Assembly (NCBI RefSeq): GCF_026343185.1
Contig: NZ_JAPEMA010000001.1
Coordinates: 4,650,001-4,714,000 of the forward strand
Length of the DNA stretch: 64,000 nucleotides
Direction: 5' to 3'
Origin: Streptomyces sp. NBC_00091
Lineage (GTDB): Bacteria; Actinomycetota; Actinomycetes; Streptomycetales; Streptomycetaceae
Both the position numbers and the translations under genes were made by a program. Shown piece by piece: positions 18,098 to 27,334 of this stretch (position 1 is the first letter of the stretch; each line of letters begins with the position of its first letter). Below the pieces are notes generated by a model. That model ran no database searches, had not been told where the DNA came from, and saw nothing but the letters and a program-made list of their open reading frames with translations.

Positions 18098-19509
18098 CCA
18101 CGGAGACTGCTCACCCTGAGCTCGATGGCCTGGGCACCTACGAATACGGCTGGGCCGACTCCGACGCGGCCGGCGCCGCTGCCAAGCGGGGTCTGTCCGA
18201 GGATGTCGTCCGCGACATCTCGGCGAAGAAGTCCGAGCCGGAGTGGATGCTGAAGCTCCGCCTCAAGGGTCTCAAGCTGTTCGACAAGAAGCCCATGCCG
18301 AACTGGGGCTCCGACCTCTCGGGCATCGACTTCGACAACATCAAGTACTTCGTGCGTTCCACCGAGAAGCAGGCCGCTTCCTGGGAGGACCTGCCCGAGG
18401 ACATCAAGAACACGTACGACAAGCTCGGCATCCCCGAGGCGGAGAAGCAGCGCCTCGTCGCCGGTGTCGCGGCCCAGTACGAGTCCGAGGTCGTCTACCA
18501 CCAGATCCGCGAGGACCTGGAGGAGCAGGGCGTCATCTTCCTCGACACGGACACCGCGCTCAAGGAGCACCCGGAGCTCTTCCAGGAGTACTTCGGCACG
18601 GTCATCCCGGTCGGCGACAACAAGTTCGCCTCGCTGAACACGGCCGTGTGGTCCGGTGGCTCCTTCATCTACGTCCCCAAGGGCGTCAAGGTCGACATCC
18701 CGCTCCAGGCCTACTTCCGTATCAACACGGAGAACATGGGCCAGTTCGAGCGGACGCTGATCATCGTCGACGAGGACGCGTACGTCCACTACGTCGAGGG
18801 CTGCACCGCCCCGATCTACTCCTCGGACTCGCTGCACAGCGCCGTGGTCGAGATCATCGTGAAGAAGGGCGGCCGCTGCCGCTACACGACCATCCAGAAC
18901 TGGTCGAACAACGTCTACAACCTGGTCACCAAGCGCGCCGTGGCGTACGAGGGCGCGACCATGGAGTGGATCGACGGCAACATCGGTTCCAAGGTCACCA
19001 TGAAGTACCCGGCCGTCTACCTGATGGGCGAGCACGCCAAGGGCGAGACCCTGTCCATCGCCTTCGCGGGCGAGGGCCAGCACCAGGACGCCGGCTCCAA
19101 GATGGTCCACATGGCGCCGAACACCTCCTCGAACATCGTCTCCAAGTCGGTGGCCCGGGGCGGCGGCCGGACCTCGTACCGAGGCCTGGTCGAGATCGGC
19201 GAGGGTGCCCACGGCTCGAAGTCCAACGTGCTGTGTGACGCGCTCCTGGTCGACACGATCTCCCGCTCGGACACGTACCCCTACGTGGACGTGCGCGAGG
19301 ACGACGTCTCCATGGGCCACGAGGCCACGGTCTCCAAGGTCTCCGACGACCAGCTCTTCTACCTGATGCAGCGCGGCCTCACCGAGTTCGAGGCCATGGC
19401 CATGATCGTGCGCGGCTTCGTCGAGCCGATCGCGAAGGAGCTGCCGATGGAGTACGCGCTGGAGCTCAACCGGCTGATCGAGCTGCAGATGGAGGGCTCG
19501 GTCGGTTAG
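18094..19509 (+). CDS. sufB: Fe-S cluster assembly protein SufB
   Basis: A scaffold subunit of the SufBCD complex that builds clusters in the cytosol. The 471-residue product is of normal length, with family segments [30 protein letters not shown], the long beta-helix core and the C-terminal [21 protein letters not shown] region. It is translation-coupled to sufR and followed 59 bases later by sufD. Confidence 0.97.
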   Translation: MTTETAHPELDGLGTYEYGWADSDAAGAAAKRGLSEDVVRDISAKKSEPEWMLKLRLKGLKLFDKKPMPNWGSDLSGIDFDNIKYFVRSTEKQAASWEDLPEDIKNTYDKLGIPEAEKQRLVAGVAAQYESEVVYHQIREDLEEQGVIFLDTDTALKEHPELFQEYFGTVIPVGDNKFASLNTAVWSGGSFIYVPKGVKVDIPLQAYFRINTENMGQFERTLIIVDEDAYVHYVEGCTAPIYSSDSLHSAVVEIIVKKGGRCRYTTIQNWSNNVYNLVTKRAVAYEGATMEWIDGNIGSKVTMKYPAVYLMGEHAKGETLSIAFAGEGQHQDAGSKMVHMAPNTSSNIVSKSVARGGGRTSYRGLVEIGEGAHGSKSNVLCDALLVDTISRSDTYPYVDVREDDVSMGHEATVSKVSDDQLFYLMQRGLTEFEAMAMIVRGFVEPIAKELPMEYALELNRLIELQMEGSVG

Positions 19510-19568
19510 TCCCGACCGCCCCGTCCGCAGCACATTCTTTGACGAAGGAAGAGAGCAAGACGACAGCC

Positions 19569-20747
19569 ATGGCTGAGGCTCAGAACATTCCGGCGGGCTC
19601 CACCACCGCCGGCGCGATCGCGGTGGCCGCCGAGTCCACCGTCGCCACCCGGATGAGCGCGCCCCCGTCCTTCGACGTGGCCGACTTCCCGGTTCCGCAC
19701 GGCCGCGAGGAGGAGTGGCGGTTCACCCCGCTGGCCCGCCTCAAGGGTCTGCACGACGGCACCGCGGTCGCCAACGGCACCATGAAGGCCCAGATCGACG
19801 CGCCCGAGGGCGTGACGGTCGAGTCCGTCGAGCGCGACGACGAGCGGATCGGCAAGGCCGGCGCGCCCGTCGACCGGGTCTCCGCGCAGGCGTTCTCCTC
19901 GTTCGCCAAGGCCACGGTCGTCACCGTGCCCAAGGAGACCGTGCTCGAAGAGCCGATCCGCGTCGCGCTGCACGGTGAGGGCGGTACGACCTTCGGTCAC
20001 ACCGTCTTCGACATCAAGCCGTTCGCCGAGGCGATCATCGTGATCGACCACACCGGTGACGGCGTGCGCGCCGCCAACGTCGACATCCTCGTCGGCGACG
20101 GCGCCAAGGTGACCTTCGTGTCCGTGCAGGACTGGGACGACACCGCCGTCCACACCTCGCAGCACAACGCCCTGATCGGCCGCGACGCGAGCCTCAAGTC
20201 CGTGGTCGTCACCTTCGGCGGCGACCTGGTCCGCCTGCACCCGCGCGTCAGCTACGCGGGCCCGGGCGGCGAGGCCGAGATGCTCGGCCTGTACTTCACG
20301 GACGCCGGCCAGCACCAGGAGCACCGCCTCCTGGTCACGCACGACGCCCCGCACTGCAAGTCGAACGTGGTCTACAAGGGCGCGCTCCAGGGCCAGGACG
20401 CCCACGCCGTCTGGATCGGTGACGTGCTCATCGAGAAGACCGCCGAGGGCACCGACACCTACGAGATGAACCGCAACCTCGTCCTCACGGACGGCGCGCG
20501 GGTCGACTCGGTGCCGAACCTGGAGATCGAGACCGGCGAGATCGTCGGCGCCGGCCACGCCTCCGCCACCGGCCGTTTCGACGACGAGCAGCTCTTCTAC
20601 CTGCAGTCCCGCGGCATCCCGGCCGACGAGGCCCGCCGCCTGGTCGTGCGCGGCTTCTTCGCCGAGCTCGTCCAGCAGATCGGTGTCGCGGACATCGAGC
20701 AGCGCCTCCTCGCCAAGATCGAGGCCGAGCTGTCGGCGGCGGTCTGA
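19569..20747 (+). CDS. sufD: Fe-S cluster assembly protein SufD
   Basis: Partner of SufB in the SufBC2D scaffold. The 392-residue product has the N-terminal PHGREEEWRFTPLARL motif and the C-terminal FYLQSRGIPADEARRLVVRGFFAEL block with the conserved His region (HHxx replaced by QHQEHR earlier). I chose ATG 19569 (MAEAQNIPAG); the TTG at 19539 would add 10 residues. The stop overlaps the next ATG by one base (TGATG). Confidence 0.95.
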   Translation: MAEAQNIPAGSTTAGAIAVAAESTVATRMSAPPSFDVADFPVPHGREEEWRFTPLARLKGLHDGTAVANGTMKAQIDAPEGVTVESVERDDERIGKAGAPVDRVSAQAFSSFAKATVVTVPKETVLEEPIRVALHGEGGTTFGHTVFDIKPFAEAIIVIDHTGDGVRAANVDILVGDGAKVTFVSVQDWDDTAVHTSQHNALIGRDASLKSVVVTFGGDLVRLHPRVSYAGPGGEAEMLGLYFTDAGQHQEHRLLVTHDAPHCKSNVVYKGALQGQDAHAVWIGDVLIEKTAEGTDTYEMNRNLVLTDGARVDSVPNLEIETGEIVGAGHASATGRFDDEQLFYLQSRGIPADEARRLVVRGFFAELVQQIGVADIEQRLLAKIEAELSAAV

Positions 20748-21064
20748 TGACCTACCTCAAGGCCTGTGCGCTGAGCGAGCTGGAGGAGAACACCCCCAAG
20801 CGGGTGGAGCTCGACGGCACGCCGGTGTCCATCGTCTCCACCGAGGGCGAGGTGTTCGCGATCAACGACATCTGCTCGCACGCGAACGTCTCGCTCTCGG
20901 AGGGCGAGGTCGAGGACTGCATGATCGAGTGCTGGCTGCACGGGTCGTCCTTCGACCTGCGCACCGGCAAGCCGTCCGGTCTGCCCGCGACCCGCCCCGT
21001 ACCCGTTTACCCCGTAAAGATCGAAGGGGACGACGTGCTCGTCTCCCTCACCCAGGAGTCCTGA
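20747..21064 (+). CDS. Rieske-type [2Fe-2S] ferredoxin embedded in suf operon
   Basis: A 105-residue non-heme Rieske protein. The cluster ligands are clear: CSHANVSL (Cys-x-His) and CWLHGSSFD (Cys-x-x-His). It resembles the ferredoxin components of dioxygenases and the NirD family. It starts on the last base of the sufD stop and ends 7 bases before sufC, so it is firmly inside the operon. The likely role is electron supply for cluster assembly or repair; this is inferred from position. Confidence 0.93.
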   Translation: MTYLKACALSELEENTPKRVELDGTPVSIVSTEGEVFAINDICSHANVSLSEGEVEDCMIECWLHGSSFDLRTGKPSGLPATRPVPVYPVKIEGDDVLVSLTQES

Positions 21065-21071
21065 GGTATCC

Positions 21072-21839
21072 ATGGCAACGCTTGAAATCCACGACCTGCA
21101 CGTCTCCGTCGAGGCCGAGAACGGCGCCCGCGAGATCCTCAAGGGCGTCGACCTCACCGTCAAGCAGGGTGAGACGCACGCCATCATGGGTCCGAACGGC
21201 TCCGGCAAGTCCACGCTGGCGTACTCGCTGGCCGGGCACCCGAAGTACACGATCACCGGTGGCACCGTCACCCTCGACGGCGAAGACGTCCTGGAGATGT
21301 CCGTCGACGAGCGCGCCCGCGCCGGCGTCTTCCTCGCCATGCAGTACCCGGTCGAGGTCCCCGGCGTCTCGGTCTCCAACTTCCTGCGGACCTCCGCCAC
21401 GGCCATCCGCGGCGAGGCCCCCAAGCTGCGCACCTGGGTGAAGGAGGTCAAGTCCGCCATGGAGCAGCTCCAGATGGACCCGGCCTTCGCCGAGCGCAAC
21501 GTCAACGAGGGCTTCTCCGGCGGTGAGAAGAAGCGCCACGAGATCCTCCAGCTGGAGCTCCTCAAGCCGAAGATCGCGATCCTCGACGAGACGGACTCCG
21601 GTCTGGACGTCGATGCCCTGCGCCAGGTCTCCGAGGGCGTCAACCGCGTCCGCGCGACCGGCGAGGTCGGCACCCTGCTGATCACGCACTACACGCGCAT
21701 CCTCCGTTACATCAAGCCCGACTTCGTCCACGTCTTCTCGGAAGGCCGCATCGTCGAGTCCGGCGGTGCCGAGCTCGCCGACAAGCTGGAGGCGGAAGGC
21801 TACGAGTCGTACAGCACGAAGGGTGGCGCGACCGCGTGA
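21072..21839 (+). CDS. sufC: Fe-S cluster assembly ATPase SufC
   Basis: ABC-type ATPase of the SufBCD complex, 255 residues. Walker A GPNGSGKST, the SufC signature NEGFSGGEKKRHEILQLE, Walker B KIAILDETDSGLDVD and the switch His in LLITHYTRIL are intact. Its stop overlaps the GTG of sufS (GTGA at 21836-21839). Confidence 0.97.
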   Translation: MATLEIHDLHVSVEAENGAREILKGVDLTVKQGETHAIMGPNGSGKSTLAYSLAGHPKYTITGGTVTLDGEDVLEMSVDERARAGVFLAMQYPVEVPGVSVSNFLRTSATAIRGEAPKLRTWVKEVKSAMEQLQMDPAFAERNVNEGFSGGEKKRHEILQLELLKPKIAILDETDSGLDVDALRQVSEGVNRVRATGEVGTLLITHYTRILRYIKPDFVHVFSEGRIVESGGAELADKLEAEGYESYSTKGGATA

Positions 21840-23092
21840 CACAGCTGCCTGGCCTCCTCGACATCGAGGCGATCCGCAAGGACTTCCCCCTGCTGGATCG
21901 TGTGGTCCACGACGGGAAGAAGATCGTTTACCTGGACAACGCGGCGACCTCGCAGAAGCCGCGCCAGGTGCTCGACGCGCTGAACGAGTACTACGAGCAG
22001 CACAACGCCAACGTCCACCGTGGCGTGCACGTGCTCGCCGAGGAGGCCACGGCGCTGTACGAGGGCGCTCGCGACAAGGTCGCCGCCTTCATCAACGCGC
22101 CGAGCCGCGACGAGGTGATCTTCACCAAGAACGCCTCGGAGTCGCTCAACCTGGTCGCGAACATGCTCGGCTGGGCGGACGAGCCCTACCGGGTCGACCG
22201 CGACACCGAGATCGCCATCACGGAGATGGAGCACCACTCCAACATCGTGCCGTGGCAGCTGCTCGCGCAGCGCACCGGCGCGAAGCTGAAGTGGTTCGGC
22301 CTCACCGACGACGGCCGGCTCGACCTGTCCAACATCGAAGAGGTCATCACGGAGAAGACGAAGATCGTCTCCTTCACGCTGGTCTCCAACATCATGGGCA
22401 CGGTCAACCCGACCGAGGCGATCGTCCGGCGCGCCCAGGACGTCGGCGCCCTGGTGCTGATCGACGCCTCCCAGGCCGCCCCGCACATGCCGCTGGACGT
22501 GCAGGCGCTCGGCGCCGACTTCGTGGCCTTCACCGGCCACAAGATGTGCGGCCCGACCGGCATCGGCGTCCTCTGGGGCCGCCAGGAGCTGCTGGAGGAC
22601 CTGCCCCCGTTCCTCGGCGGCGGCGAGATGATCGAGACCGTGTCGATGCACGCCTCGACGTACGCCCCGGCGCCCCACAAGTTCGAGGCGGGTACGCCCC
22701 CGATCGCCCAGGCCGTCGGCCTCGGTGCGGCCGTGGACTACCTGACCGCGATCGGCATGGACAAGATCGCCGCTCACGAGCACGCGATCACCGAGTACGC
22801 GATCAAGCGCCTCGCGGAGGTGCCCGACCTGCGGATCATCGGCCCCACCACGGCCGAGGACCGCGGCGCGGCGATCTCCTTCGTGCTCGGCGACATCCAC
22901 CCGCACGACGTCGGCCAGGTGCTGGACGAGCAGGGCATCGCGGTCCGCGTGGGACACCACTGCGCGCGCCCCGTTTGCCTGCGCTACGGAATTCCGGCGA
23001 CGACGCGAGCGTCTTTCTACCTGTACTCCTCTCCCGCCGATGTCGACGCGCTGATCGACGGGCTGGAGCACGTACGGAACTTCTTCGGCTGA
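21836..23092 (+). CDS. sufS: SufS cysteine desulfurase
   Basis: PLP enzyme that takes sulfur from cysteine for cluster assembly, 418 residues. The PLP lysine is in FVAFTGHKMCGPTGIGVLWG and the active cysteine loop is GHHCARPVCLR near residue 380, both characteristic of group II (SufS) enzymes. The GTG start overlaps the sufC stop. SufU, which acts as its zinc-dependent sulfur acceptor in Gram-positive bacteria, follows 15 bases later. Confidence 0.96.
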   Translation: MTQLPGLLDIEAIRKDFPLLDRVVHDGKKIVYLDNAATSQKPRQVLDALNEYYEQHNANVHRGVHVLAEEATALYEGARDKVAAFINAPSRDEVIFTKNASESLNLVANMLGWADEPYRVDRDTEIAITEMEHHSNIVPWQLLAQRTGAKLKWFGLTDDGRLDLSNIEEVITEKTKIVSFTLVSNIMGTVNPTEAIVRRAQDVGALVLIDASQAAPHMPLDVQALGADFVAFTGHKMCGPTGIGVLWGRQELLEDLPPFLGGGEMIETVSMHASTYAPAPHKFEAGTPPIAQAVGLGAAVDYLTAIGMDKIAAHEHAITEYAIKRLAEVPDLRIIGPTTAEDRGAAISFVLGDIHPHDVGQVLDEQGIAVRVGHHCARPVCLRYGIPATTRASFYLYSSPADVDALIDGLEHVRNFFG

Positions 23093-23107
23093 CGAGGACG
23101 AGGCGCT

Positions 23108-23569
23108 GTGAAGCTGGATTCGATGTACCAGGAGCTGATCCTGGACCACTACAAGCACCCGCACGGGCGTGGCCTGCGCGACGGCGACGCCGAGGTGCAC
23201 CACGTCAACCCGACGTGCGGTGACGAGATCACGCTGCGCGTGAAGTACGACGGGGAGACGCTCACCGACGTCTCCTACGAGGGCCAGGGCTGCTCCATCA
23301 GCCAGGCCAGCGCGTCCGTGCTGAACGAGCTGCTCGTCGGCAAGGAGCTTGCCGAGGCGCAGAAGATCCAGGGCGTGTTCCTGGAGCTGATGCAGTCCAA
23401 GGGCAAGATAGAGCCCGACGAGGAGATGGAGGAGGTGCTGGAGGACGCGGTCGCGTTCGCCGGCGTCTCCAAGTATCCGGCGCGCGTGAAGTGTGCTCTG
23501 CTGAGCTGGATGGCGTGGAAGGACGCGACCGCCCAGGTGCTGGGCGACGCGGAGAGGAAGACGGCATGA
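23108..23569 (+). CDS. sufU: SufU sulfur acceptor
   Basis: A zinc protein of the IscU fold that accepts persulfide sulfur from SufS. The 153-residue product has the three family cysteines in HHVNPTCGDEI, YEGQGCSISQAS and VKCALLSW, with the expected Asp beside the first. GTG start at 23108 after GAGG. Its stop overlaps the ATG of the next gene (ATGA at 23566-23569). Confidence 0.95.
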   Translation: MKLDSMYQELILDHYKHPHGRGLRDGDAEVHHVNPTCGDEITLRVKYDGETLTDVSYEGQGCSISQASASVLNELLVGKELAEAQKIQGVFLELMQSKGKIEPDEEMEEVLEDAVAFAGVSKYPARVKCALLSWMAWKDATAQVLGDAERKTA

Positions 23570-23910
23570 CCGAGAACGCGACGCCCGAGGCGTCGATCAA
23601 GCCGGCCACCGAGGAAGAGGTCCGCGAGGCCCTCTACGACGTGGTCGACCCCGAGCTGGGCATCGACGTCGTCAACCTGGGCCTGATCTACGGCATCCAC
23701 ATCGACGACGCGAACATCGCCACCCTCGACATGACCCTGACCTCGGCGGCCTGCCCGCTGACGGACGTCATCGAGGACCAGGCGAAGTCGGCGACGGAGG
23801 GCATCGTCAACGAACTCCGCATCAACTGGGTCTGGATGCCCCCGTGGGGCCCGGACAAGATCACGGACGACGGTCGTGAGCAGCTTCGCGCGCTCGGCTT
23901 CAACGTCTGA
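23566..23910 (+). CDS. sufT: MIP18/DUF59 metal-sulfur cluster assembly factor (SufT-like)
   Basis: The 114-residue product is a DUF59 protein, with DVVDPELGIDVVNLGLIYGI and the reactive-cysteine loop TSAACPLTDVIEDQ. These factors help mature Fe-S proteins. Its start overlaps the sufU stop, and a strong hairpin 16 bases after its own stop closes the operon. Confidence 0.93.
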   Translation: MTENATPEASIKPATEEEVREALYDVVDPELGIDVVNLGLIYGIHIDDANIATLDMTLTSAACPLTDVIEDQAKSATEGIVNELRINWVWMPPWGPDKITDDGREQLRALGFNV

Positions 23911-23925
23911 CCGACGCGTACATGT

Positions 23926-23959
23926 GAGGGCCCCCGGCACGGTCGTGCCGGGGGCCCTC
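23926..23959 (+). terminator. Terminator of the suf operon
   Basis: A perfect 15-base stem, GAGGGCCCCCGGCAC (23926-23940) and its complement (23945-23959), with a four-base loop GGTC, then CCTGTT. Confidence 0.85.
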
Positions 23960-24066
23960 CCTGTTCTCCGGGCCGACGGGTGACGTGCACCGGGAGTTGG
24001 CCACGGTGGCCGAATCTTCTCGACGGCCGTCACACGGTGACGGCGCACGACGAGAGGACCCCACCT

Positions 24067-25461
24067 GTGACCGTTCGCATTTCACCGGCACGCCGCCGCG
24101 GTGCCGTGGGCGCCGCGGGGGCCGCGGCGCTGCTCCTCGCGGGGCTGACCGCGCCCGCGTACGCGGTGGGGTACGACAACCCGACGATCACCCTGTCCGC
24201 CACCCGCCTCAGCGGCGCGGTGGGCGCCTTCGGCGACCCGGCTGTCACGGTGGACCTGGCACAGGCCGGGGTCCCCACCGGCTTCCTGCGGCTGGAGGTG
24301 GTCTCCTCCAGCAACCCGGCCGTCGCGGACGTGGCCGACGTACGCCAGGAACGCACCCGGGACTGGGACCGCAAGCTGACCGTCCGCCCCCGCGAGCAGG
24401 GCTACACCGACCTGACCCTCAAGGTCACCGGACGCGGCGGGAAGACCGCCACGGCCGTCCTGTCGTACGCGGCTTCGGCGCGGGTGTCGGGCGCCCCCTC
24501 CACCCGCTACCTGACCGGCTCCTCCGACGCCTCGGCCGCCGTGGACGTGGGCGGCGGCTACGCGCTGGTGGCCGACGACGAGTCCAACGTACTGCGCCTG
24601 TACGACCGTTCCCGCTCCGGAGCCCCCGTCAGGACCTGGGACCTCGGGCCCGCCCTCGGGCTGAAGAAGGAAGCGGACATCGAGGCCGCCGCCCGGGTCG
24701 GCGACACCGTCTACTGGACGGGCTCGCTCGGCAACAACAAGGACGGCAAGTACAAGGCCGAGCGGAACACCGTCTTCACCACGCGGATCACCGGCTCCGG
24801 CGCCGCCACCGAGATCACCTTCAAGGCCGACTACAAGGGCCTGCGCGAGGACCTGGTCGCCTGGGACACGGCGAACGGCAGCCGCTACGGCTTCGCGGCG
24901 GGCACGGCGGCCGGCGAGGCGCCGAAGCAGATCGACGGGTTCAACGTGGAGGGGCTGGAGTTCGCTCCCGGTTCCACCACCACCGCCTACCTGGGCTTCC
25001 GCGCCCCGCTCGCCCCGGCCGTGCCGGGCGGGAAGGCGCTGCTGGTGCCGGTCACCAACTTCGACCAGGTCCTGGCCACCGGCGCCAGGGCGGTCTTCGG
25101 GCCCGGCGTCGAGCTGGACCTGGGCGGGCTGGCCGTCCGGGACGTCCGCAAGAACGCGCAGGACCAGTACCTGATCCTGGCCGGCTCCTGGGCGGCCGAC
25201 GACAACTCCGACCCCTACGCGCTCTACCAGTGGGACGGGATCCCCGGCCACGCCCCGGTCAAGCGGGCCGACCTGCCGACCACCGACCCCGGCGGCTGGG
25301 AGGCCGTCGTGGAGGTGCCGGACCTGACGGCCCCCGGGGCGCGGGTGCAGCTGGTCACCGACAACGGCGCCGCCGACCTCTACGGCGACGGCACCGAGGC
25401 CAAGGACCTGACGCACCCGGAGTGGAAGAAGGCGCGCGCGGCCTGGTTCACGCTGGGCTGA
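24067..25461 (+). CDS. Secreted protein of unknown function (464 aa)
   Basis: A Sec-type signal peptide is plain: basic RRRGAVGAAG, a hydrophobic run of about 15 and a likely cut after AYA near residue 33. The mature part has a beta-sandwich-like N-domain of about 110 residues (LRLEVVSSSNPAVADV) and then repeated strand segments such as YALVADDESNVLRLYD and FNVEGLEFAPGSTTTAYLGFR, suggesting a beta-propeller of the DUF3616 kind. I do not recognise a catalytic motif. GTG 24067 follows GAGAGGA by 8 bases. Its 3' end overlaps the convergent membrane gene by 14 bases. Confidence 0.8.
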   Translation: MTVRISPARRRGAVGAAGAAALLLAGLTAPAYAVGYDNPTITLSATRLSGAVGAFGDPAVTVDLAQAGVPTGFLRLEVVSSSNPAVADVADVRQERTRDWDRKLTVRPREQGYTDLTLKVTGRGGKTATAVLSYAASARVSGAPSTRYLTGSSDASAAVDVGGGYALVADDESNVLRLYDRSRSGAPVRTWDLGPALGLKKEADIEAAARVGDTVYWTGSLGNNKDGKYKAERNTVFTTRITGSGAATEITFKADYKGLREDLVAWDTANGSRYGFAAGTAAGEAPKQIDGFNVEGLEFAPGSTTTAYLGFRAPLAPAVPGGKALLVPVTNFDQVLATGARAVFGPGVELDLGGLAVRDVRKNAQDQYLILAGSWAADDNSDPYALYQWDGIPGHAPVKRADLPTTDPGGWEAVVEVPDLTAPGARVQLVTDNGAADLYGDGTEAKDLTHPEWKKARAAWFTLG

Positions 25462-26320
25462 CCGGCTTCGGGCCCGGCTCCGGCTTCGGGTCCGGGTCCG
25501 GTTCCGACGCGAGCGTCTCGGCGAGGTGCTCGCGGCGGATCCGCCGGTCCACGTACAGCAGCCCGGCGGGCAGCTGCGGGAACGCCGGCAGCAGTACCAG
25601 CGCCGCCAGCGCCCCGGCGAGGCCGAACCACGCCTGGAGCGCGTACCCCGCCGAGCCGGTGAACGCCACGGCCGAGGCCGTGACGCCGAGGGTCCGCCAC
25701 CACGCGCCCCGCACCAGGCGGGCCGAGCGCCGCAGCGCCGCCACGGGGCCCAGCCCCTCGTACCCGGCGGCGGTGGGCGCCAGGGCGAACAGCACCCCGA
25801 GCCACACGGCGACCGGGACGAGCGGGAGCAGCACCAGCGGTGGCAGCCCGGCCGCGACGGCTGCCGCGCCCGGGCCCGCCGCCGCCAGCAGGGCCAGCAG
25901 CTGCGCGCCGAGCACGGCCGGGGTCCGGGGCAGCGCCGCCCGCAGCAGCCCCGGCGCGGTCACGGCGCGGCCGAGCACCGCCGGGCGCAGCAGCACCGCG
26001 ATCAGGGCGGTGGCCAGCGCGCAGGTGAACAGCAGGAACAGGGCCGCCGCGGGGAAGAGGGTCCAGACGAAGACCCGGCTTCCGGAACTGCGGCTGAGGG
26101 ACGCCAGGGTGGCGGCGCCGGCCGCCGCGGTGACCAGGAGCCCGGCCAGCAGCTGGCCGAGGAGCAGCGCGCCGCACAGCGGGCCGCCGTACCGGCCGAG
26201 GGTGGTGGCGGCGCCCGCGAGGATGTCCCCGGGCCCCAGGGGGCGCAGCGGCACCACGCCGGGGCGGGGTCGCTGCGGGGGCAGCCAGCCGCCGCCCGCG
26301 TGGGTCCAATGCTGCGCCAT
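25448..26320 (-). CDS. Membrane protein, GDPD-membrane-domain-like
   Basis: A 290-residue protein with about six long hydrophobic segments after a short cytoplasmic start (MAQHWTHAGGGWLPPQRP). The PGVVPLRPLGPGDILAGA segment is common to a large Streptomyces membrane family related to the membrane region of glycerophosphodiester phosphodiesterases; no enzyme domain is present. The last 20 residues are Pro/Asp/Lys-rich. ATG 26320 follows AGGGGG by 6 bases. Function unknown. Confidence 0.78.
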   Translation of the reverse strand: MAQHWTHAGGGWLPPQRPRPGVVPLRPLGPGDILAGAATTLGRYGGPLCGALLLGQLLAGLLVTAAAGAATLASLSRSSGSRVFVWTLFPAAALFLLFTCALATALIAVLLRPAVLGRAVTAPGLLRAALPRTPAVLGAQLLALLAAAGPGAAAVAAGLPPLVLLPLVPVAVWLGVLFALAPTAAGYEGLGPVAALRRSARLVRGAWWRTLGVTASAVAFTGSAGYALQAWFGLAGALAALVLLPAFPQLPAGLLYVDRRIRREHLAETLASEPDPDPKPEPGPKPVSPA

Positions 26321-26398
26321 GAGCGGCCCCCTGTCCCCTGAGGGGGACACCGTAGTCCCGCGGCGCGCGGGTGTCCCGGGGTCTGCATGTGTACATGT

Positions 26399-26416
26399 GT
26401 ACGCATCGGTGCGTAC
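26399..26416 (+). promoter_or_regulatory. Candidate TetR operator before SMR gene
   Basis: A perfect inverted repeat GTACGCA-tcgg-TGCGTAC ends 10 bases before the SMR start codon. Just upstream, TGTACATGTGTAC (26389-26401) is a second partly palindromic stretch. TetR proteins usually bind palindromes of this size next to their own operon, so the downstream TetR gene is the natural candidate ligand; this is inference. Confidence 0.6.
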
Positions 26417-26426
26417 TCTCGTGCGC

Positions 26427-26750
26427 ATGCCTTACGTCATGCTTGCCGCGGCCATAGCCGCCGAGGTCGCCGGGACCACCGCGATGAAGTACAGCGACGG
26501 TTTCACCCGGCTGTGGCCCTCGCTGGGAACGCTGCTGGGCTACGTCATCGCCTTCACCCTGCTCGCGCAGACCCTGAAGTCGATGTCGGTGGGCACCGCG
26601 TACGCGATCTGGGCCGGGGTGGGCACCGCCGCCATCGCCGCGATCGGCATGGTGTTCCTGGGCGAGGCGGCCACCGCCGCGAAGATCGCCGGGATCGCGC
26701 TGGTCATCGGCGGCGTGGTGCTGCTGAACCTGGGCGGGGCGGCCCACTGA
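26427..26750 (+). CDS. SMR family multidrug efflux protein
   Basis: A four-helix proton antiporter of 107 residues in the EmrE/QacE group. The key membrane glutamate is in helix 1 (AAAIAAEVAGTTAMKYSDGF, E13), followed by SVGTAYAIWAGVGTA in helix 3. Typical cargo is cationic lipophilic compounds. ATG 26427 has no strong ribosome site and may be read from a very short leader. The stop overlaps the TetR ATG by one base (TGATG), so pump and regulator are one transcript. Confidence 0.93.
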   Translation: MPYVMLAAAIAAEVAGTTAMKYSDGFTRLWPSLGTLLGYVIAFTLLAQTLKSMSVGTAYAIWAGVGTAAIAAIGMVFLGEAATAAKIAGIALVIGGVVLLNLGGAAH

Positions 26751-27289
26751 TGGCCGCCGGAGTGCGCCGGTACGACCCCGGGCGCCGGCAGCGGATCATC
26801 GACGCCGCGATCCGGGTGGTGGGGGCCAAGGGGATCGCGGGGCTGAGCCATCGCAGTGTCGCGGCGGAGGCGGACGTGCCGCTGGGCTCGACCACCTACC
26901 ACTTCAAGACCCTGGACGACCTGCTGGTCGCCGCCCTGCGCCAGGCGAACGAGGCCTACGCCCCCGCGCTCGCGGTGCGCGAGGGCGAGGACCTCGCGGG
27001 TGCGCTGGCGCGGCTGCTGGGCGAGACCCTGGCGGTGGACCGGGGGCGGGCGGAGCTGGAGTACGAGCTCTACCTCGCCGCCCTGCGCCGGCCCGCGCTG
27101 CGGCCGGTCGCCGCCGAGTGGTGCGAGTCCGTGGCCGGGGCGCTGGCGGAGCACACCGACCCGGTCACGGCGCGGGCGCTGGTGGCGGTGATGGACGGCA
27201 TCAGCCTCCAGGTGCTGCTGACGGGCGCCGCGTACGAGGAGCCGTACGCCCGTGACGTCCTCGCCCGGGTGCTGCGGCCGGGGTCCTGA
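26750..27289 (+). CDS. TetR family transcriptional regulator
   Basis: A 179-residue one-component regulator. Residues 12-60 form the DNA-binding domain (RIIDAAIRVVGAKGIAGLSHRSVAAEADVPLGSTTYHF region, residues 16-52). The remaining helical part is the ligand-binding domain. It directly follows the SMR pump, with which it overlaps, and most likely represses the pair from the palindrome at 26399-26416 until a pump substrate binds. Confidence 0.9.
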   Translation: MAAGVRRYDPGRRQRIIDAAIRVVGAKGIAGLSHRSVAAEADVPLGSTTYHFKTLDDLLVAALRQANEAYAPALAVREGEDLAGALARLLGETLAVDRGRAELEYELYLAALRRPALRPVAAEWCESVAGALAEHTDPVTARALVAVMDGISLQVLLTGAAYEEPYARDVLARVLRPGS

Positions 27290-27307
27290 GGCACCGGGGG
27301 AGTCTGG

Positions 27308-27330
27308 GGCGGGGGCCCTGCGGCCCCGCC
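27308..27330. terminator. Hairpin between convergent TetR and HxlR-peroxiredoxin genes
   Basis: GGCGGGGGCC (27308-27317) can pair with GGCCCCGCC (27322-27330) around a CTGC loop with one bulged G. It lies midway between the two stops and may serve both. Confidence 0.55.
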
Positions 27331-27334
27331 TCGC

